Shown: positions 7,901 to 16,892, numbered from the stretch's first letter. The stretch is DNA of 64,000 nt from Pirellula sp. (GCA_013822725.1 PNKX01000016.1:1-64000), one strand, 5' to 3'. Notes: generated by a model not told the origin, from the sequence alone. Program-made: numbers and translations.

Positions 7901-10860
7901 TGATACCACCGGGCGCCGCCGGTCGCACGGCTGGCCGCGACCACGTCGAGATCCCCATCTCCATCCAGATCGGCTGCCAACGGCGAAGAGGCAACGTAGT
8001 TCAGCAAGTCAATCGAATGCAACGTGAAACTCTGGTAGCCATCGTTCTCGTGCCAAAGCACGGCGCCATCGAAGCTATCGCCGGACGTCGAAATCAAATC
8101 GAGGTCGCCATCCCCGTCGAGGTCAGCCGCGGCGACGGCGCTGACCGTCTCGGTTAATGTGTGGACGACGCGAAGCGTGAACACTTCCGCGCCATCATTC
8201 TCATACCACGTGACCTGAGTGCCGGCGGAAGAAACAACATCTAGGTCACCGTCGCTGTCAAGATCGACGAGTGCCAACGAGCGAGTAGTTCCGGAACCCC
8301 CATCGATCGGGAACTCGTAGCCGAAGAGCCCGGTTCCGCTCGGTGAACCGATCGTAACGACTTCGTCTTCGACTTCGCCATCGTGCGAAGCGCCGGTCGG
8401 AGCCAACTCGCCCGAGGAACTGAGGCGGAACCGAGCGTAAGCGGCGCCAGGCTTTGCCCAGCTGGGAACGTCGAATGTGAGTACGTTGACGCCCTCACTC
8501 ACGGACACGCCAGAAGCAATTCTTTCGCCGGCGCCTCCCCAGCTGCCATCGCCGTCAAAGTCAATCCATGCATCTAGTTTCGCCCCAACAGGTGCGCTCT
8601 GAACGTCAATAGTGGCAGTCGCTCCCAGCAGGCCTACGGTCAGAGTTCCCAAGACGACGCCGTCTTCGTCATCTGAAATCCCGTCGCTGTCGTCTCCATC
8701 TCCGGCGAGGTTTGGCGAAGCATCCGATTCGTCGTCACGGTGAGAGCCCAAGCGCGGGCCTGCGGCGAAATGACGCGCCCCGTCCTGAACCAGCATCGTG
8801 GGATAAGGAGCTGGTGCGTCGCCGAAATCGGCGTGATCGTCATCAATAATTGCAGCGGCGGCGACTAGGTCTAATCCAGGTTCGTAGTCAGCAAGGTCAA
8901 CGATCGTCAGCGAGATGGGTTCATCGAGCTCACGAAGCGGGTCGTCGACGGGAGTGATGAGGATCGACGCAGTGGCCTGACCAGATGCGAAAGTGACAAT
9001 TCCAGACGATTTCGTGAACGCAGTGGCGCCCACTTGCGTGTAATCGATTCCAAGTTGAGCCGAGCCGCCTACCGTGAAACTCACGGTCAGACCAGCCGTT
9101 AGATGTCCCGTGCGAGTAAATAAGAACGAGAGAGACTGGCCGCCACTCTCAACGACGCCGGAGGGCCCAGCGGTGACCGAAACGCGGTTGTCTACTTGCT
9201 TATAGGCGATGAGCAAGCTATTAACGCCATCCATCCTAATAAGGTCGAGATCGCCGTCGCGATTGAAGTCAACGATCTCTAGCTCGCCTGGCGAGCCGCC
9301 AGATGGCAATAATCGAGAAACGAAGCTTTCGGCGCCGTCGTTCACCCAAGCAGTCAGGCTCGCACCTGAACCGGTGACCACGTCTATGTCTCGGTCCCCA
9401 TCCCAATCGGCGACAGCCAGGTCAGTAAGACTATTAGGCAGTTGATCGGCAATGACATGCTCAACGAAGTTAAGTGAGCCTTGATTTTCTAACCACTTCA
9501 CAAACCCTTTTCCTGCGACTGAGCCTACGAGCACAATATCAGCGTCGAGATCGCCGTCCACATCGACAGCCCTCAGCGCAGTGAACTGTCCTTGCGTGAG
9601 AGCGATTGAACGCTTCGCAAACACTTCGAGTCCGTCATTCTCGTACAGCGTCACATTAAATGAGTTCGTCGCCACAAGATCTAAGTCACCATCACGATCG
9701 AAGTCGATCGGCTGCAGAATGTCCTCCAGCCCTTGTGGGGAGATTGCTCGCGGGATGAAAGTCCCTTGACCGTCGTTCTCGTACCAGACAACCGGCATGT
9801 ATGGACCACCATAGAATTGCGAAATGCTTGCCACAATATCGAGGTCGCCGTCGGCATCCAAATCCGCAGTCGTGGCGGCGCGAATACCCGATACGCCGGT
9901 CGCAATTTGTTGAAAGGTGAAGCCTTGACTTCCATCGTTTTCGTACCAGCCGAATCCAAGGCCTAGGCCGGTCAGTAGGTCAATGTCGCCGTCTCCGTCG
10001 AGGTCATCCGGACTAACATTGACGACGAACGAAATCAGGTTCGAACCAATCATGCGGCGAGTGAACGACTCCGCGCCGTCGTTTTCATACCAGAATAAGG
10101 CATAGTCCCAGGTATTGATCGTCCCGTACGCGACGAAGTCGAGATCACCGTCTCGATCCATGTCAACGCTTGCCATGCCGTTAAGGTCAAGGTTGTCGCT
10201 CGATGCCTCTTCGTCGATTATCGTCGCAGCAATGAATGACCCAGTCGCCGACGCGGACGGTGCGATGTTAACTCGGTAGTCCTCTACCTCACCGTCAGGA
10301 GCACGGCCATTTGGCCCCAGACCACCCGCTTCGCTGATGCGAAATCTCGCATATTTTTCACCCGGAGTAAGCGACGACGGCACGTCGAACGAAATCGTCG
10401 CCGCACCATTGGTAACCAAAACGCTCTCGGCAATTTGTTCTTCGGAGACGCCCCAGCTGCCGTCGCCGTCGAAGTCAACCCAGGCATCAAGCCGTGCACC
10501 TGTCGGGGCATTTTGCACTGATACGATGACTGATGCGCCTAGCTGGCCGATCCACAGCGGGTTGAAGACGACGCCATCATCTGAGGCGTCGCCGTCGGCC
10601 CCAAGCGTTGGCGAGCCGTCGCCATCAGCATCTGCCGACTGCCCGAGCCTCGGGCCGATTTCGACGTGCCGCGGCCCGTCGTCAACGAGAAGCGTGGCGT
10701 ACGGGTGGGGCGCGTCGCCGAAATCGGCCGCTAACTGCAAGCGCCCTTCCAGACACTCGAACAACAAATTGCGGCGGCCCCCCCAACTCCTAATGCCGAA
10801 GAGTCGACTGTTAGCTGAACGCTTTGCACATGCCAACGAACGTTTCGAACGATGGGACAT
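4930..10860 (-). CDS. Giant FG-GAP/VCBS, Calx-beta and dockerin surface protein
   Basis: 1976 residues. A basic N-terminus leads into NLLFECLEGRLQLA, the LEPR-XLL-type motif found at the start of giant planctomycete proteins. Three long tandem modules follow. Each begins with (F/Y)GD(A/L)P.P, continues through a DAW(V/I)DFDGDG stretch to GEVED (GEVED-type domain), and then has a run of FG-GAP/VCBS repeats rich in DxDGDxD calcium-binding loops. Modules one and two end in a Calx-beta-like segment, for example SGIVTFASGQATASILITPVDD and EFAVGQAESQVVISP. The third module ends in a dockerin-like pair, GDANEDGDVDGADFLSWQ and DGNSDGRVDGRDLSVWK. It is probably an extracellular, calcium-stabilised adhesin or structural protein. 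No enzymatic motif is visible. It stands alone on the minus strand. Confidence 0.9.
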   Translation of the reverse strand: MSHRSKRSLACAKRSANSRLFGIRSWGGRRNLLFECLEGRLQLAADFGDAPHPYATLLVDDGPRHVEIGPRLGQSADADGDGSPTLGADGDASDDGVVFNPLWIGQLGASVIVSVQNAPTGARLDAWVDFDGDGSWGVSEEQIAESVLVTNGAATISFDVPSSLTPGEKYARFRISEAGGLGPNGRAPDGEVEDYRVNIAPSASATGSFIAATIIDEEASSDNLDLNGMASVDMDRDGDLDFVAYGTINTWDYALFWYENDGAESFTRRMIGSNLISFVVNVSPDDLDGDGDIDLLTGLGLGFGWYENDGSQGFTFQQIATGVSGIRAATTADLDADGDLDIVASISQFYGGPYMPVVWYENDGQGTFIPRAISPQGLEDILQPIDFDRDGDLDLVATNSFNVTLYENDGLEVFAKRSIALTQGQFTALRAVDVDGDLDADIVLVGSVAGKGFVKWLENQGSLNFVEHVIADQLPNSLTDLAVADWDGDRDIDVVTGSGASLTAWVNDGAESFVSRLLPSGGSPGELEIVDFNRDGDLDLIRMDGVNSLLIAYKQVDNRVSVTAGPSGVVESGGQSLSFLFTRTGHLTAGLTVSFTVGGSAQLGIDYTQVGATAFTKSSGIVTFASGQATASILITPVDDPLRELDEPISLTIVDLADYEPGLDLVAAAAIIDDDHADFGDAPAPYPTMLVQDGARHFAAGPRLGSHRDDESDASPNLAGDGDDSDGISDDEDGVVLGTLTVGLLGATATIDVQSAPVGAKLDAWIDFDGDGSWGGAGERIASGVSVSEGVNVLTFDVPSWAKPGAAYARFRLSSSGELAPTGASHDGEVEDEVVTIGSPSGTGLFGYEFPIDGGSGTTRSLALVDLDSDGDLDVVSSAGTQVTWYENDGAEVFTLRVVHTLTETVSAVAAADLDGDGDLDLISTSGDSFDGAVLWHENDGYQSFTLHSIDLLNYVASSPLAADLDGDGDLDVVAASRATGGARWYQNDGSGAFTPYAFTTTSVDSVDAADIDSDGDLDIFSEAGSVLTWHQNASGGVFTSHTVPTTLSSIVAARAIDVDRDGDMDLVAAARGSLNLAWFENDGADSFLQRPIIVGGANVNAFEVADFDGDGDWDLVVGTSEGNSVAWFENDGTQIFSRHSISGPNARLPLELAAGDIDADGDLDIAVGTSGTVKRILWHKNVANTVTMSIDQSSSIEDSGAPITLTLRRQGELTKPLTVYFDVRGTATFGGDYTAIGAWFGLGTASIEFAVGQAESQVVISPKTDGLLENNETILLTLFEAVEYIASPPNLLTITIVDDEPVDYGDLPTPFKSLRAGGGPGHLAVGPRLGASRDADSDGAPSAAADGDDAAGGDEDGVTFSTIRPGQVRASAIVNVQGALQALPKLDAWIDFDGDGNFNGSGERIANALLVHNGDNVIYFDVPPNTRSGLTFARFRLSSTGALTPGGLANDGEVEDYQIEVTPPVASGYSFVFSQQLGVATLAEATDLDRDGDIDVITQNGTSGPLTKHLQGSGSFIASTLFNAGSTVGSIVPVDFDLDGDIDLLISRVTASSSLQWLENLGTSYTLRNIASGSLESFTAPTAVDMNGDGKLDVVAGATVSDVSWYLKSTSTIFQRVTVDGGTSGTIWTDAIDFDRDGDIDVLASGNAGIAWYENINGSEFSRHLVNSAWAGVKRDVHAADMDRDGDFDLVAALPTPGAIAWYENQSGVLVERLILAPAANYTSIDVADLNGDGYLDILAAASTGIVLLQSGPGGFTSRSVDASSTTSVRAADIDQDGDLDILAVTGPVAVWYENLAASDGDANEDGDVDGADFLSWQRSFNATVYPGSGADGNSDGRVDGRDLSVWKANFRTQLLPLSETHSIASLTEEESLTGGVELRASAAAIDAFLASDQFTPPNNSRWYYHQTLEPVVIFEPLGAMPLQPSLMKSGKRIPLPSAIAPTVSSTTEIDLSERLFDEVHTQQMGWIRIRSNLD

Positions 10861-11311
10861 AGATTCTAGCGTGCCTTGAAATCGGCTGTGGACGGGGTGC
10901 TGGAATGAATTGCCATACAGAATTCCAGTATAACCGGTTGTGGCACGGACGCTATGAATCAGAATATTCCCTCGTGGGCATTTCAGGCGATTCTCCCCAG
11001 CAATCTTTCATGCCTACATTCAAGACCGGGCCAAAATTGCGCTGATCACAGCGCCGAATGTTCGGAGAGTGGAGTCAGAAGGGCAATCCTCTACGTTGCC
11101 TCGCCGAACTCAACAATGAATCGAACTCATGCTGGGAGCCTGGATGCGGAAATGGCACTGTGTGCGTTACTGGGACCAATGTCGGATTTGGCTCCCCGCT
11201 CTCCACGAAAGTCATCGCCCATTGGTGTAGCAACCGTTTTCTAGAAGTGTTTCGTCGCCCACAGTTGCGAACTTAGCGGTCATTGCGTTGAGAAGTATTT
11301 GACTCAATTAA
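10861..11311. other. Intergenic gap, nothing recognised
   Basis: About 450 bases between the divergent giant surface protein and the transposase remnant. The two overlapping short plus-strand frames (around 10954-11276) have no recognisable motif or ribosome binding site. The left edge should hold the promoter of the minus-strand giant gene, but no clear promoter boxes stand out. Confidence 0.4.
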
Positions 11312-11774
11312 GGAAGCCGCCTCGGGAAACTATTGAGCCCGACGAAACGGCGCCGGGCCGTCGAGCACGTTCGAGATTGTCTCGGACGCGCCCGGGTGTC
11401 GGAGCGTCGGGCTTGCCAGGTGCTGAGCCAGCCTCGCAGCACGCAGCGGCGGCAGCGGTGCGTTCCCAGCGACGAGCCGCGCTTAGTGAAGCGGATCGTG
11501 GAACTGGCAAGCGACTACGGCCGCTACGGCTACCGCCGGGTGACGGCGCTGTTGCGTCGCGAGGGCTGGACGGTCAACCACAAACGCGTCGAGCGTCTCT
11601 GGCGTTAAAGTCCTCTAGAAGCAGCCGAAACGGCAGCGACTGTAGCTCGCCGACGGTTCATGCGTGCGGCTGCGCCCAGCCTACAAGGAACACGTCTGGA
11701 GCTACGACCTCGTCGCCGATTGCACGAGCGACGGCCGAGCGATTCGCATGCTCCAACGCGAAGGACTGACTTAG
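11312..11774 (+). pseudogene. IS3-family transposase OrfB remnant
   Basis: The first frame reads GSRLGKLLSPTKRRRAVEHV...VSERRACQVLSQPRSTQRR...GRYGYRRVTALLRREGW. This is the N-terminal HTH_21-type region of an IS3-group OrfB. It stops at 11608 after VERLWR. The reading then resumes in another frame as KQPKRQRL, stop, LADGSCVRLRPAYKEHVWSYDLVADCTSDGRAIRML. There is a small deletion or frameshift, two in-frame TAG stops and an early end. Only the first catalytic aspartate region of the DDE core is present and the rest is lost. No OrfA and no clear terminal inverted repeats were found. It is a dead insertion relic. Confidence 0.88.
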
Positions 11775-12012
11775 ACTCCAAGCCGTATGTCGGGCCACCG
11801 CGGGCGGCATTGTCGAATTAGCTGCCGGACGGTAGCTCTTGTAGCCGTTTATTTGGTTCAACTTGGCTGTTCCGCAGCCACGCAATAGCAAGGAAACTTG
11901 CCGGAAAGCTCGCTGGCGATCGGAGCTTGCGCATACCGGCTTAGGCACTGCTTTTGACAAGAGTGGCGAAATTATCCGCCAATTGGTAGCCTGGGTAATG
12001 CACCTTCTCAGC

Positions 12013-12660
12013 ATGAGTTCAACCGGGCGCAGTCAAACTCCGATGTCATCGACGCAATCTGTCAGCACTTGTATCGGTCATCTTAAGATTGGCGACGTTA
12101 ACGCCGCTCAGGAGTTGTGGAATCGTTATGCCAGCCGCTTAGCCGAAATAGCGCGGCGGAAACTTCGAGATGCTCCGGTAACGATCGCTGATGAAGATGA
12201 TATCGCGGCAAGCGTCTTTCGGAGCGTCTGCCGTGGCGCGGCCGCCGGAAGGTTCGCCGATATTAATAACCGCGACGACCTCTGGTGGCTCTTGCTTGCC
12301 ATCACCAAGCAGAAGGTGGTGGATCAGATACGCTATGAAAGCGCTCAGAAGCGCGGCCGGGGGAATGTTCGATTAGAGATAGACGTGTCGTTAACGTCTT
12401 CCGGCGAGCCGACATTCTCACTCGATGATCTTGTCGGCGATTCGCCGACGCCGGACCTATTGGTGATGCTGGAGGAACAAAGTCAGCGTCTTTTGGGGCT
12501 GTTGCGAGACGATCGATTAAGAAGGATTGCGGTTTCGCGCATCGAAGGGTACACCGTACCGGAAATTGCCGACAGCTTAGGCGTCAGTGCGCGTTCTGTG
12601 GAGCGGAAGCTGCAACTAATACGCAAGGCATGGGGCCGAGAATTGCAGGTTGCCGAGTGA
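12013..12660 (+). CDS. ECF-type RNA polymerase sigma factor
   Basis: The frame is open from 11863, but the coding-like part starts near the ATGs at 11998, 12013 and 12043; 12013 is a compromise and none has a good ribosome binding site. The product has the planctomycete ECF layout. It opens with a short lead (IGHLKIGDVNAAQELWNRY), then region 2 (DEDDIAASVFRSVCRG...DLWWLLLAITKQKVVDQIRY), a linker, and region 4 with the helix-turn-helix YTVPEIADSLGVSARSVERKLQLIRKAW. It should direct RNA polymerase to a small regulon. No anti-sigma gene is adjacent. The next genes are PEP-CTERM proteins, a possible but untested link. It sits about 240 bases after the IS3 relic. Confidence 0.85.
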   Translation: MSSTGRSQTPMSSTQSVSTCIGHLKIGDVNAAQELWNRYASRLAEIARRKLRDAPVTIADEDDIAASVFRSVCRGAAAGRFADINNRDDLWWLLLAITKQKVVDQIRYESAQKRGRGNVRLEIDVSLTSSGEPTFSLDDLVGDSPTPDLLVMLEEQSQRLLGLLRDDRLRRIAVSRIEGYTVPEIADSLGVSARSVERKLQLIRKAWGRELQVAE

Positions 12661-12780
12661 GTCGCTGTCTAACCGCGATATTCTTGCCACCGGGCGGTAG
12701 ACGGCCGCGTTAGCGTGATCTCTGACGCCTGTTAGAGGAAAATCCGGGCACAGTTTTGAATGTCATACGGGCAGTTTTTC

Positions 12781-12809
12781 TTGACGAGTTCAATGTGCGA
12801 GATTATCAA
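12781..12809 (+). promoter_or_regulatory. Possible sigma-70-type promoter for the PEP-CTERM gene
   Basis: TTGACG, a 17-base spacer and TATCAA lie about 107 bases before the ATG at 12917. The match to the standard boxes is five and four of six. This was found by eye only. Confidence 0.3.
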
Positions 12810-12916
12810 GGAACGGTAAGTTAGCGCCATTTTGCAGCGTTCAGCACGGCGTTTTTTTACCGCGACCGTCGCCCACCATCGTCACTCTTCCATCTTCTAT
12901 CTAGGTTGACCGGCTA

Positions 12917-13774
12917 ATGAAGAGTTGTCGATGTTTGCTTTTCATGATTGTGCCGTGCCTGCTGTGGGCGTCGGTCTCCTCGGCTGCTTCTTCGCCTGTG
13001 GCTGACTTGAGCCATTGGGCGGGCAACGGAAATACAGAGTCGACCAACAACTACAAGGTTATCTCACCGACTTCGGTTGGCGGGACGTTCCAATCGCGCA
13101 AGACTCCCACCCCTCCGGCGGGAACATTTCCTGAGCAGTGGTATCTCCGCGACGCCACGCTGGCGGGCGGAAAGCTGGGGTTTGACGACGTGCTCGCCAT
13201 GTCGGGCACGATTACGCTGAGCAGTCCCAACAACGCCGATCCAAGTTGGTTTTTCGGGTGGTATTCGAGCACCGATTATCGTTACCGCCTAGGTTTCTCC
13301 GCGGCTCAGGCGGTGCCCACGGCGCCAAATGCAATCCGGATGCAGTTGTCGCGGGGCAATGGAGGCGGCGCGACGCCGACTAACCTCAGCAGCGATGGCA
13401 ATGGCTCGGCCCTTACCGCCACGATCCCCGACGGAACTTACAATTTGTCATTCGTTTACACGCCTGGGGCGAGCAATAATCTCACCGCGCACATTCAATC
13501 AATAGACAAAGATTGGCGGAAGCTAAGTCTGACGGTTGGTTACTTCACGCCCGACGTATTCGACCGGTTTGGCTTTCTTCAATCCGGCGCGACGCCGATC
13601 GCGACCCCAGGGTTCGATGCACGGACTTTTGACGTCACTGTGAGCAACTTGAACTACACAGGCGAGTCGCTCATTCCCGAACCGTCCGCCGCTACGCTAG
13701 CCTCGGTGGTCGTGATCGCCGCGTTTGGCGCGTTTGGTCGCTTACCGACTGTGAGGCTGTGCCGGCGTCGTTAG
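12917..13774 (+). CDS. PEP-CTERM sorted exported protein
   Basis: 285 residues. The N-terminal signal peptide (MKSCRCLLFMIVPCLLWASVSSAAS) ends near residue 25. The C-terminus has IPEPSA at about 252-257, a hydrophobic stretch and a basic tail (RLCRRR), the classic PEP-CTERM signal processed by an exosortase. The middle is rich in Gly, Ser, Thr and Asn, resembles a beta-sandwich, and has no motif I recognise. It is probably an extracellular or matrix protein. A possible promoter lies upstream and no good ribosome binding site is seen. Confidence 0.85.
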   Translation: MKSCRCLLFMIVPCLLWASVSSAASSPVADLSHWAGNGNTESTNNYKVISPTSVGGTFQSRKTPTPPAGTFPEQWYLRDATLAGGKLGFDDVLAMSGTITLSSPNNADPSWFFGWYSSTDYRYRLGFSAAQAVPTAPNAIRMQLSRGNGGGATPTNLSSDGNGSALTATIPDGTYNLSFVYTPGASNNLTAHIQSIDKDWRKLSLTVGYFTPDVFDRFGFLQSGATPIATPGFDARTFDVTVSNLNYTGESLIPEPSAATLASVVVIAAFGAFGRLPTVRLCRRR

Positions 13775-14054
13775 CGGCGAGTCCGACGGCGGCGCCTGCG
13801 AAGAGACGTCGGCTTGGGGGTTGTGTTACCGAAAACTCGCCAGAGCTGGCGCCCGCGTCAGTGGGATAAATACAGGGTATCCTGCAGGCGACGGCATCGC
13901 CTCGCTTGCTTAAAGCTAGATCGCGCATCGCGAATTCCTTTGACTTTGTCCAGGCGGAACGATAGTATCGCAGCCTGTGCTCCATAGAGTGCGCGTCATG
14001 TGCGCCTGCACCGCGGACTTGACTTTCGCCACCGCACATTTCTCAAAAGTTCAG

Positions 14055-14972
14055 ATGCGCCAGAGATTCCTCGATTGCACTCTCGCCCTGGGGCTTGTTT
14101 GCTGGTGGACATCCTCGGTCGCGGCCGAAGAGGTGGGCGTCAGCTTCGTTGGGAATCTCACTTCAATCTTGCCTGCTTATGGTTTCCCGCCTCCGTTAAA
14201 GTCTTTCGACGGAAATGACGTCCGCGCGAAGTTCATTTATCGTACCGACAGCGTCGGGGCTAGCCTTGGCGGCTGCGACTGCGCCGGCTATCGACAGCGG
14301 ATATTCAACGGATTTTCGGTGAAGTTTGGCGCCCACGGCGAGTTCGAGGTGAGGGCCGACGAATATTACGTCGAAGTCATCAACGACTACGGCCAAACCG
14401 GTTCGGATTTCTTCCAGGTCGTCTTCTCCAGCAACTATCAGCCAGTCAACGGCTCACCCCTGTACGTTAATGGCGGACAAGAGACGACGGGCGCGATGTT
14501 TATCCTGCTGAGAAACGAGGATGGCACGGCGATCAACGGGTCAACGTTGCCGACCCCGGCCGTTTTAGAGGCTTTCGAGGAGCGATATATTTTTCTAAAT
14601 GAGTCGTTCGCAGATAAACTGCCGAATGGCAGCGATCCTTTCAACTTGGGGGGGAGCCTCGAACCGCCAGAGCTGCTGGACCTGGTTTTTGGCGATTACG
14701 ACGTCGACGGCGCCGTCGACGGTTCCGATTTTCTCACTTGGCAGCGTAGCCTGGGCGACTCAAGCATCTCACCAACCGACGGCAACCGCGACGGTTTGGT
14801 CGACGAGGACGATCTTGCTATCTGGAGAGAGGGCTTCGGCGAATACGCGGGCGACAGCGCATCGACGCCAGTTCAAGTCCCAGAGCCTTTGGGGTTCACC
14901 ATCGCCGCGATCTTGTTGGCGGCTACTTCAGTCGCGCGCATCGAACGCAGCGGTTCCAGTAGTAGTCGGTGA
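14055..14972 (+). CDS. Dockerin-containing PEP-CTERM exported protein
   Basis: The frame is open from 13977, but the ATG at 14055 (MRQRFLDCTLALGLVCWWTSSVAAEE) gives a clean signal peptide, so it was chosen (305 residues). The central part has no family I recognise. Near the C-terminus are two dockerin-like calcium loops, FGDYDVDGAVDGSDFLTWQ and DGNRDGLVDEDDLAIWR. A PEP-CTERM signal follows (VPEPLGFTIAAILLAATSVAR plus a short tail). Its stop is four bases before the ATG of the DUF1559 gene, so the two are probably co-translated. Confidence 0.85.
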   Translation: MRQRFLDCTLALGLVCWWTSSVAAEEVGVSFVGNLTSILPAYGFPPPLKSFDGNDVRAKFIYRTDSVGASLGGCDCAGYRQRIFNGFSVKFGAHGEFEVRADEYYVEVINDYGQTGSDFFQVVFSSNYQPVNGSPLYVNGGQETTGAMFILLRNEDGTAINGSTLPTPAVLEAFEERYIFLNESFADKLPNGSDPFNLGGSLEPPELLDLVFGDYDVDGAVDGSDFLTWQRSLGDSSISPTDGNRDGLVDEDDLAIWREGFGEYAGDSASTPVQVPEPLGFTIAAILLAATSVARIERSGSSSSR

Positions 14973-14976
14973 TGCC

Positions 14977-16035
14977 ATGGTGCAAAACGACTTCAAGTTC
15001 GCCGCTGTATCGGAACCGGCGCTAGCCGCTGGGCGAAGAGCGCGGAGAGAGCCGCTGCAAGAGGGTTTCACGCTCATCGAGCTGCTGGTGGTCATTCTGA
15101 TCATCGGCGTTCTGCTCGCTCTCATGCTGCCGGCCGTGCAGGCTGCTCGCGAGACGGCGCGACGCATGAGTTGCCAGAACAATCTCAAGCAGATCGGCTT
15201 GGCCGCCTTGGGCTACGAAGCGCGGTGGGGGGCGCTCCCAATCGGGGCTCGCCGCGACGGGTCGCCGACTGGAACGAGCCCATCCTACGGTATGTCGTGG
15301 TGGATCGATCTGCTGCCCGAACTAGAGCAGCAAGTAATGTTCGACCGACTCGACCGGCTCGGCCCCGACAGCGGTTTGCCGTTGCTCCACCCCAAGAATG
15401 GCAAAGCAGTCCACAAGTGGTTGTTGCCTACACTGCTATGCCCTTCGAGTTCCGTGCCGACGTCGTGGAACGTCGGAGGGTTTGAAGTCATGACGCCATC
15501 CTACGTTGGCATCGCCGGGGCGACGAGCGAGGAGGGCTTCGACGAGCCGCGCACCAATACATGCTGCGGATCGCACGATGACGGGCAAATTGCGGCAGGC
15601 GGACTTCTAATCAGCAATCGAGCCGTCACGCTCAAGGAGGTCACCGACGGGACTTCCAACGCGTTCTTAGCCGCCGAAGCCTCAGATTTTTCTTACGACG
15701 CCGTCGGACGCGAGGCCCGAATTGACGCGGCATTTCCTAATGGCTGGTTAATGGGGACCGGCGTCCGTGGAACGCCCCCTGAATATGGCGGCGCTGGGCC
15801 GGCGCCGAGTTGGAACATCACCACCATTCGTTACGGGCTCAACGAACGCGACTATACATTGCCGGGGGTCAGCAACAACCGTGGCCCCAACAATCCGCTC
15901 CTGTCTCCGCACGCCGAAGGCGTGAACGTCGTGCTTGGAGACGGGTCGGTCCACCTTCTATCCAGCGAATACGATGTGCTCGCCCTCAAGCGTTCTGCCA
16001 CGCGGGACGACGGCGCATCAAAATCCAATGATTGA
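14977..16035 (+). CDS. DUF1559 prepilin-like protein (H-x9-DG type)
   Basis: The frame opens earlier (14599) inside the upstream gene. The ATG at 14977, four bases after that gene's stop, gives MVQNDFKF and a protein of 352 residues. The type IV prepilin cleavage and methylation motif GFTLIELLVVILIIG begins at about residue 29 after a basic leader. It is followed by the DUF1559 start AARETARRMSCQNNLKQIG. The C-terminal H-x9-DG motif is HAEGVNVVLGDGS. This is one of the highly expanded planctomycete pseudopilin-like families, thought to be exported by a type II secretion or pilin-like route. Their exact role is unknown. Confidence 0.92.
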   Translation: MVQNDFKFAAVSEPALAAGRRARREPLQEGFTLIELLVVILIIGVLLALMLPAVQAARETARRMSCQNNLKQIGLAALGYEARWGALPIGARRDGSPTGTSPSYGMSWWIDLLPELEQQVMFDRLDRLGPDSGLPLLHPKNGKAVHKWLLPTLLCPSSSVPTSWNVGGFEVMTPSYVGIAGATSEEGFDEPRTNTCCGSHDDGQIAAGGLLISNRAVTLKEVTDGTSNAFLAAEASDFSYDAVGREARIDAAFPNGWLMGTGVRGTPPEYGGAGPAPSWNITTIRYGLNERDYTLPGVSNNRGPNNPLLSPHAEGVNVVLGDGSVHLLSSEYDVLALKRSATRDDGASKSND

Positions 16036-16063
16036 AGTATTGAAGTGCGTGATCAAAACAATT

Positions 16064-16069
16064 AGGAGG
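16064..16069 (+). promoter_or_regulatory. Strong ribosome binding site
   Basis: A perfect AGGAGG lies eight bases before the ATG at 16078. It fixes the start of the following gene. Confidence 0.75.
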
Positions 16070-16077
16070 AAATCTGC

Positions 16078-16812
16078 ATGCATCGTTTCCTACTTACACT
16101 GATGATCGTACTTTGCCTTTCGAGCGAAACCTGGTCTCAAACGCAACGAGAATCGACGCCTACGCCATGCTGTCAACCTGTCGCGGACGCGGCGACTACT
16201 ACAAACTCGTTGACGGAAAATGAAGAAGAGTCCCCGTGTTACTGCATCAAGGAGTATCTGTATACGTACATGGCGCCAGGCGGAGGAATTGAAACGATGT
16301 ATTTGGGAGAGCGTCATGACGACGGGTGTCCGCCAATAGGGTCGTGCTTGTCGCCAGTCACCGTTTATATGTCGAGTCCTAACGGTAGTCTTTTGGAAGA
16401 GATTTGCGCCAATGAAGAATGCAGCAGCGGATACAGAGCTTACGCGTCGAACGTCGGACTCGACAGGCCTGTGGACGCCGATTACATGCCGGCGTTTGTT
16501 CCCGCGTTGAAGGATATCGTTAAGGTGTCGGAACCAGATTTCATTAAACTTAACACGCCAGACCGAGGATGGATCAGCGCTGTCGTGTATCTCGTCCGGA
16601 TACCAGAGGACGAGAAAGTACGCCCCGGTCGGCCGGCGCGGATCTTGGCGATTGGCTTCGAAGTCAAAGAAGAAGACGTAGCAGCCAACGAGTTGGAATA
16701 TAGCTTCAAGGTTCCGGCTCGATACGTCCAGACGGGCCAAAACGCAAACATGTTCTATGCCAATGCGGGGGGAATCGTTTACGCCGTACTAGCAGTGCAT
16801 AAAGAGCCGTGA
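16078..16812 (+). CDS. Exported protein of unknown function
   Basis: 244 residues with a consensus ribosome binding site. The signal peptide is MHRFLLTLMIVLCLSSETWSQ. The next part has several cysteines (CCQP, CYCIKEY, CPPIGSC, EICANEECSSG) that could form disulfides. The C-terminal half (from VSEPDFIKLNTPDRGW) looks like a compact beta domain. I do not recognise a family. It lies 42 bases after the DUF1559 gene, and a terminator-like hairpin follows, so it is probably the last gene of the 14055-16812 unit. Confidence 0.75.
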   Translation: MHRFLLTLMIVLCLSSETWSQTQRESTPTPCCQPVADAATTTNSLTENEEESPCYCIKEYLYTYMAPGGGIETMYLGERHDDGCPPIGSCLSPVTVYMSSPNGSLLEEICANEECSSGYRAYASNVGLDRPVDADYMPAFVPALKDIVKVSEPDFIKLNTPDRGWISAVVYLVRIPEDEKVRPGRPARILAIGFEVKEEDVAANELEYSFKVPARYVQTGQNANMFYANAGGIVYAVLAVHKEP

Positions 16813-16892
16813 GCGTTGGGCTGCCCGAAAATGCGATTGACTGGTCGAGCGGTCAGTTGTCCAAGTTGAGTGGAAGCAGACTCTGCTCAAGT

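Noticed and set aside
5460..10200. Regular repeats every 150-200 bases that could suggest a CRISPR array
   Set aside because: They are FG-GAP coding repeats (GACGGCGA-type text), variable, in frame, with no constant repeat and spacer structure.
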